Assembly (NCBI GenBank): GCA_030150085.1
Contig: JASLGJ010000539.1
Coordinates: 1-5,477 of the forward strand
Length of the DNA: 5,477 nucleotides
From: Candidatus Elarobacter sp.
Lineage (GTDB): Bacteria; Vulcanimicrobiota; Vulcanimicrobiia; Vulcanimicrobiales; Vulcanimicrobiaceae
Direction of reading: 5' to 3'
A program made the translations under genes and the position numbers. Under the pieces are notes generated by a model. It was not told the origin of the DNA. It saw only the letters and a program-made list of their open reading frames with translations, and did no database searches. This document shows positions 5,209-5,477 of the stretch, in pieces. Each line of letters begins with the position of its first letter. The stretch's first letter is position 1.

Positions 5209-5401
5209 CGACCCGCTCGCGCCGCCCGAGCAGATGGGCATCGCCAGCGACGCGGACGTCGTCCGGGTGCGCCAGGCGGTGCGCGCGCTGGCCCTCAAGG
5301 CGGCGCTCTCGATCGTCGACCAGACGAAGATCGTCACCGCCGCGAGCGAGCTCGCGCGCAACACCCTCGATTACGGCGGGGGCGGCGAGGTTCGTGCCGA
5401 G
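5195..5401 (+). CDS. rsbT: RsbT-type serine/threonine kinase, truncated
   Basis: RsbT is the GHKL-fold kinase of the stressosome. It phosphorylates RsbS and RsbR and then, once released, activates an RsbU-type phosphatase. About 69 residues of family sequence are present. After a short leader come [20 protein letters not shown], then [18 protein letters not shown] with the N-box Glu and Asn that bind Mg-ATP, and [13 protein letters not shown]. Family members are about 133 residues, so the G1 and G2 boxes of the ATP lid are missing. After about 5401 the frame stays open to the window edge, but it encodes [15 protein letters not shown] and so on, which is unlike RsbT and antisense to a different gene. 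The start GTG at 5195 overlaps rsbS by 14 bp; ATG at 5234 is an alternative that trims 13 non-conserved residues. The gene is probably cut by an assembly join rather than broken in the organism. Confidence 0.85.
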
Positions 5402-5475
5402 CCAAACTGGGCTCCACCTGCAATGTCAGTAGCCCAATTTCCAGGATCCATATATCCTACGGCAATCATTAAACC
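5401..5475 (-). CDS. mntH: Fragment of Nramp-family metal transporter (MntH-like)
   Basis: Read on the minus strand from 5475, this encodes [20 protein letters not shown] followed by GAQFG, 25 residues. That is the first membrane helix of Nramp/MntH proton-coupled Mn(II)/Fe(II) transporters, with the hallmark DPGN motif whose Asp and Asn bind the metal. The reading departs from the family at 5400: Ser replaces the Tyr that usually follows QFG, and the frame then runs into proline codons and a stop antisense to rsbT. It has 37 G or C in the 77 bases 5401-5477, against 44 in the 60 bases before, and its codons (TTA, ATT, GGA, AAT) are unlike every neighbour. Both ends are missing. It most likely comes from another genome. 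Confidence 0.8.
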
Positions 5476-5477
5476 AG

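Noticed and set aside
3652..5364. 570-aa minus-strand open frame across rsbR, rsbS and rsbT
   Set aside because: It lies antisense to three genes matched along their whole length; its Ser/Arg-rich product has no domain signature. Long antisense frames are expected at this GC content.
5390..5477. Insertion-sequence or attachment-site end at the rsbT-mntH boundary
   Set aside because: No terminal inverted repeat, transposase code, tRNA or target duplication is visible, and the foreign part is a housekeeping transporter fragment.

Overview
This is a very GC-rich (roughly 70% or more), gene-dense bacterial window. It uses many GTG and TTG starts, and its genes overlap by 4 bp or sit a few bases apart. 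The marker genes are a YmdB-type metallophosphoesterase followed by spoVS, and an RsbR-RsbS-RsbT stressosome set. That combination would suit a GC-rich Terrabacteria-type lineage such as Eremiobacterota (WPS-2), Chloroflexota, Armatimonadota or a GC-rich Bacillota. I cannot place it more precisely by eye. Nothing in the window points to a phage, an insertion sequence or a CRISPR array.

Layout: (i) 1-247, minus strand: the N-terminal part of an unrecognised membrane protein running off the left edge. (ii) 248-397: the spacer between divergent genes, with a GC-rich inverted repeat. (iii) 398-2887, plus strand: a compact operon of an unrecognised 187-aa protein, a YmdB/TIGR00282 phosphodiesterase, SpoVS and a PHP-domain phosphoesterase. 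Junctions overlap or abut, ending in a stem-loop at 2895-2913. (iv) 2976-3824: a two-gene unit of a small Sm-like protein and a DoxX-family membrane protein, closed by a good intrinsic terminator at 3840-3880. (v) 3932 to about 5401: rsbR, rsbS and the start of rsbT, overlapping like a normal stressosome operon. (vi) About 5400-5477: the sequence switches abruptly to about 48% GC. It encodes, on the minus strand, the conserved DPGN segment of an Nramp/MntH metal transporter, cutting rsbT off in mid-gene. This looks like a chimeric join.

How the genes fit together: YmdB and SpoVS are regulators of developmental or biofilm decisions in Bacillus. The PHP protein probably removes phosphate from small nucleotides. 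RsbR and RsbS are the scaffold proteins of the stressosome, and RsbT is the kinase that phosphorylates them and is released to activate a downstream phosphatase. The window therefore holds two regulatory modules (nucleotide/developmental and general stress) separated by a small envelope/redox-type unit.

The points most worth a second look are the join at about 5400, the lack of any ordinary start codon for the YmdB homologue, a perfect 11-bp hairpin just inside the spoVS start, and exchanged Ser/Thr identities at the presumed RsbT target sites.
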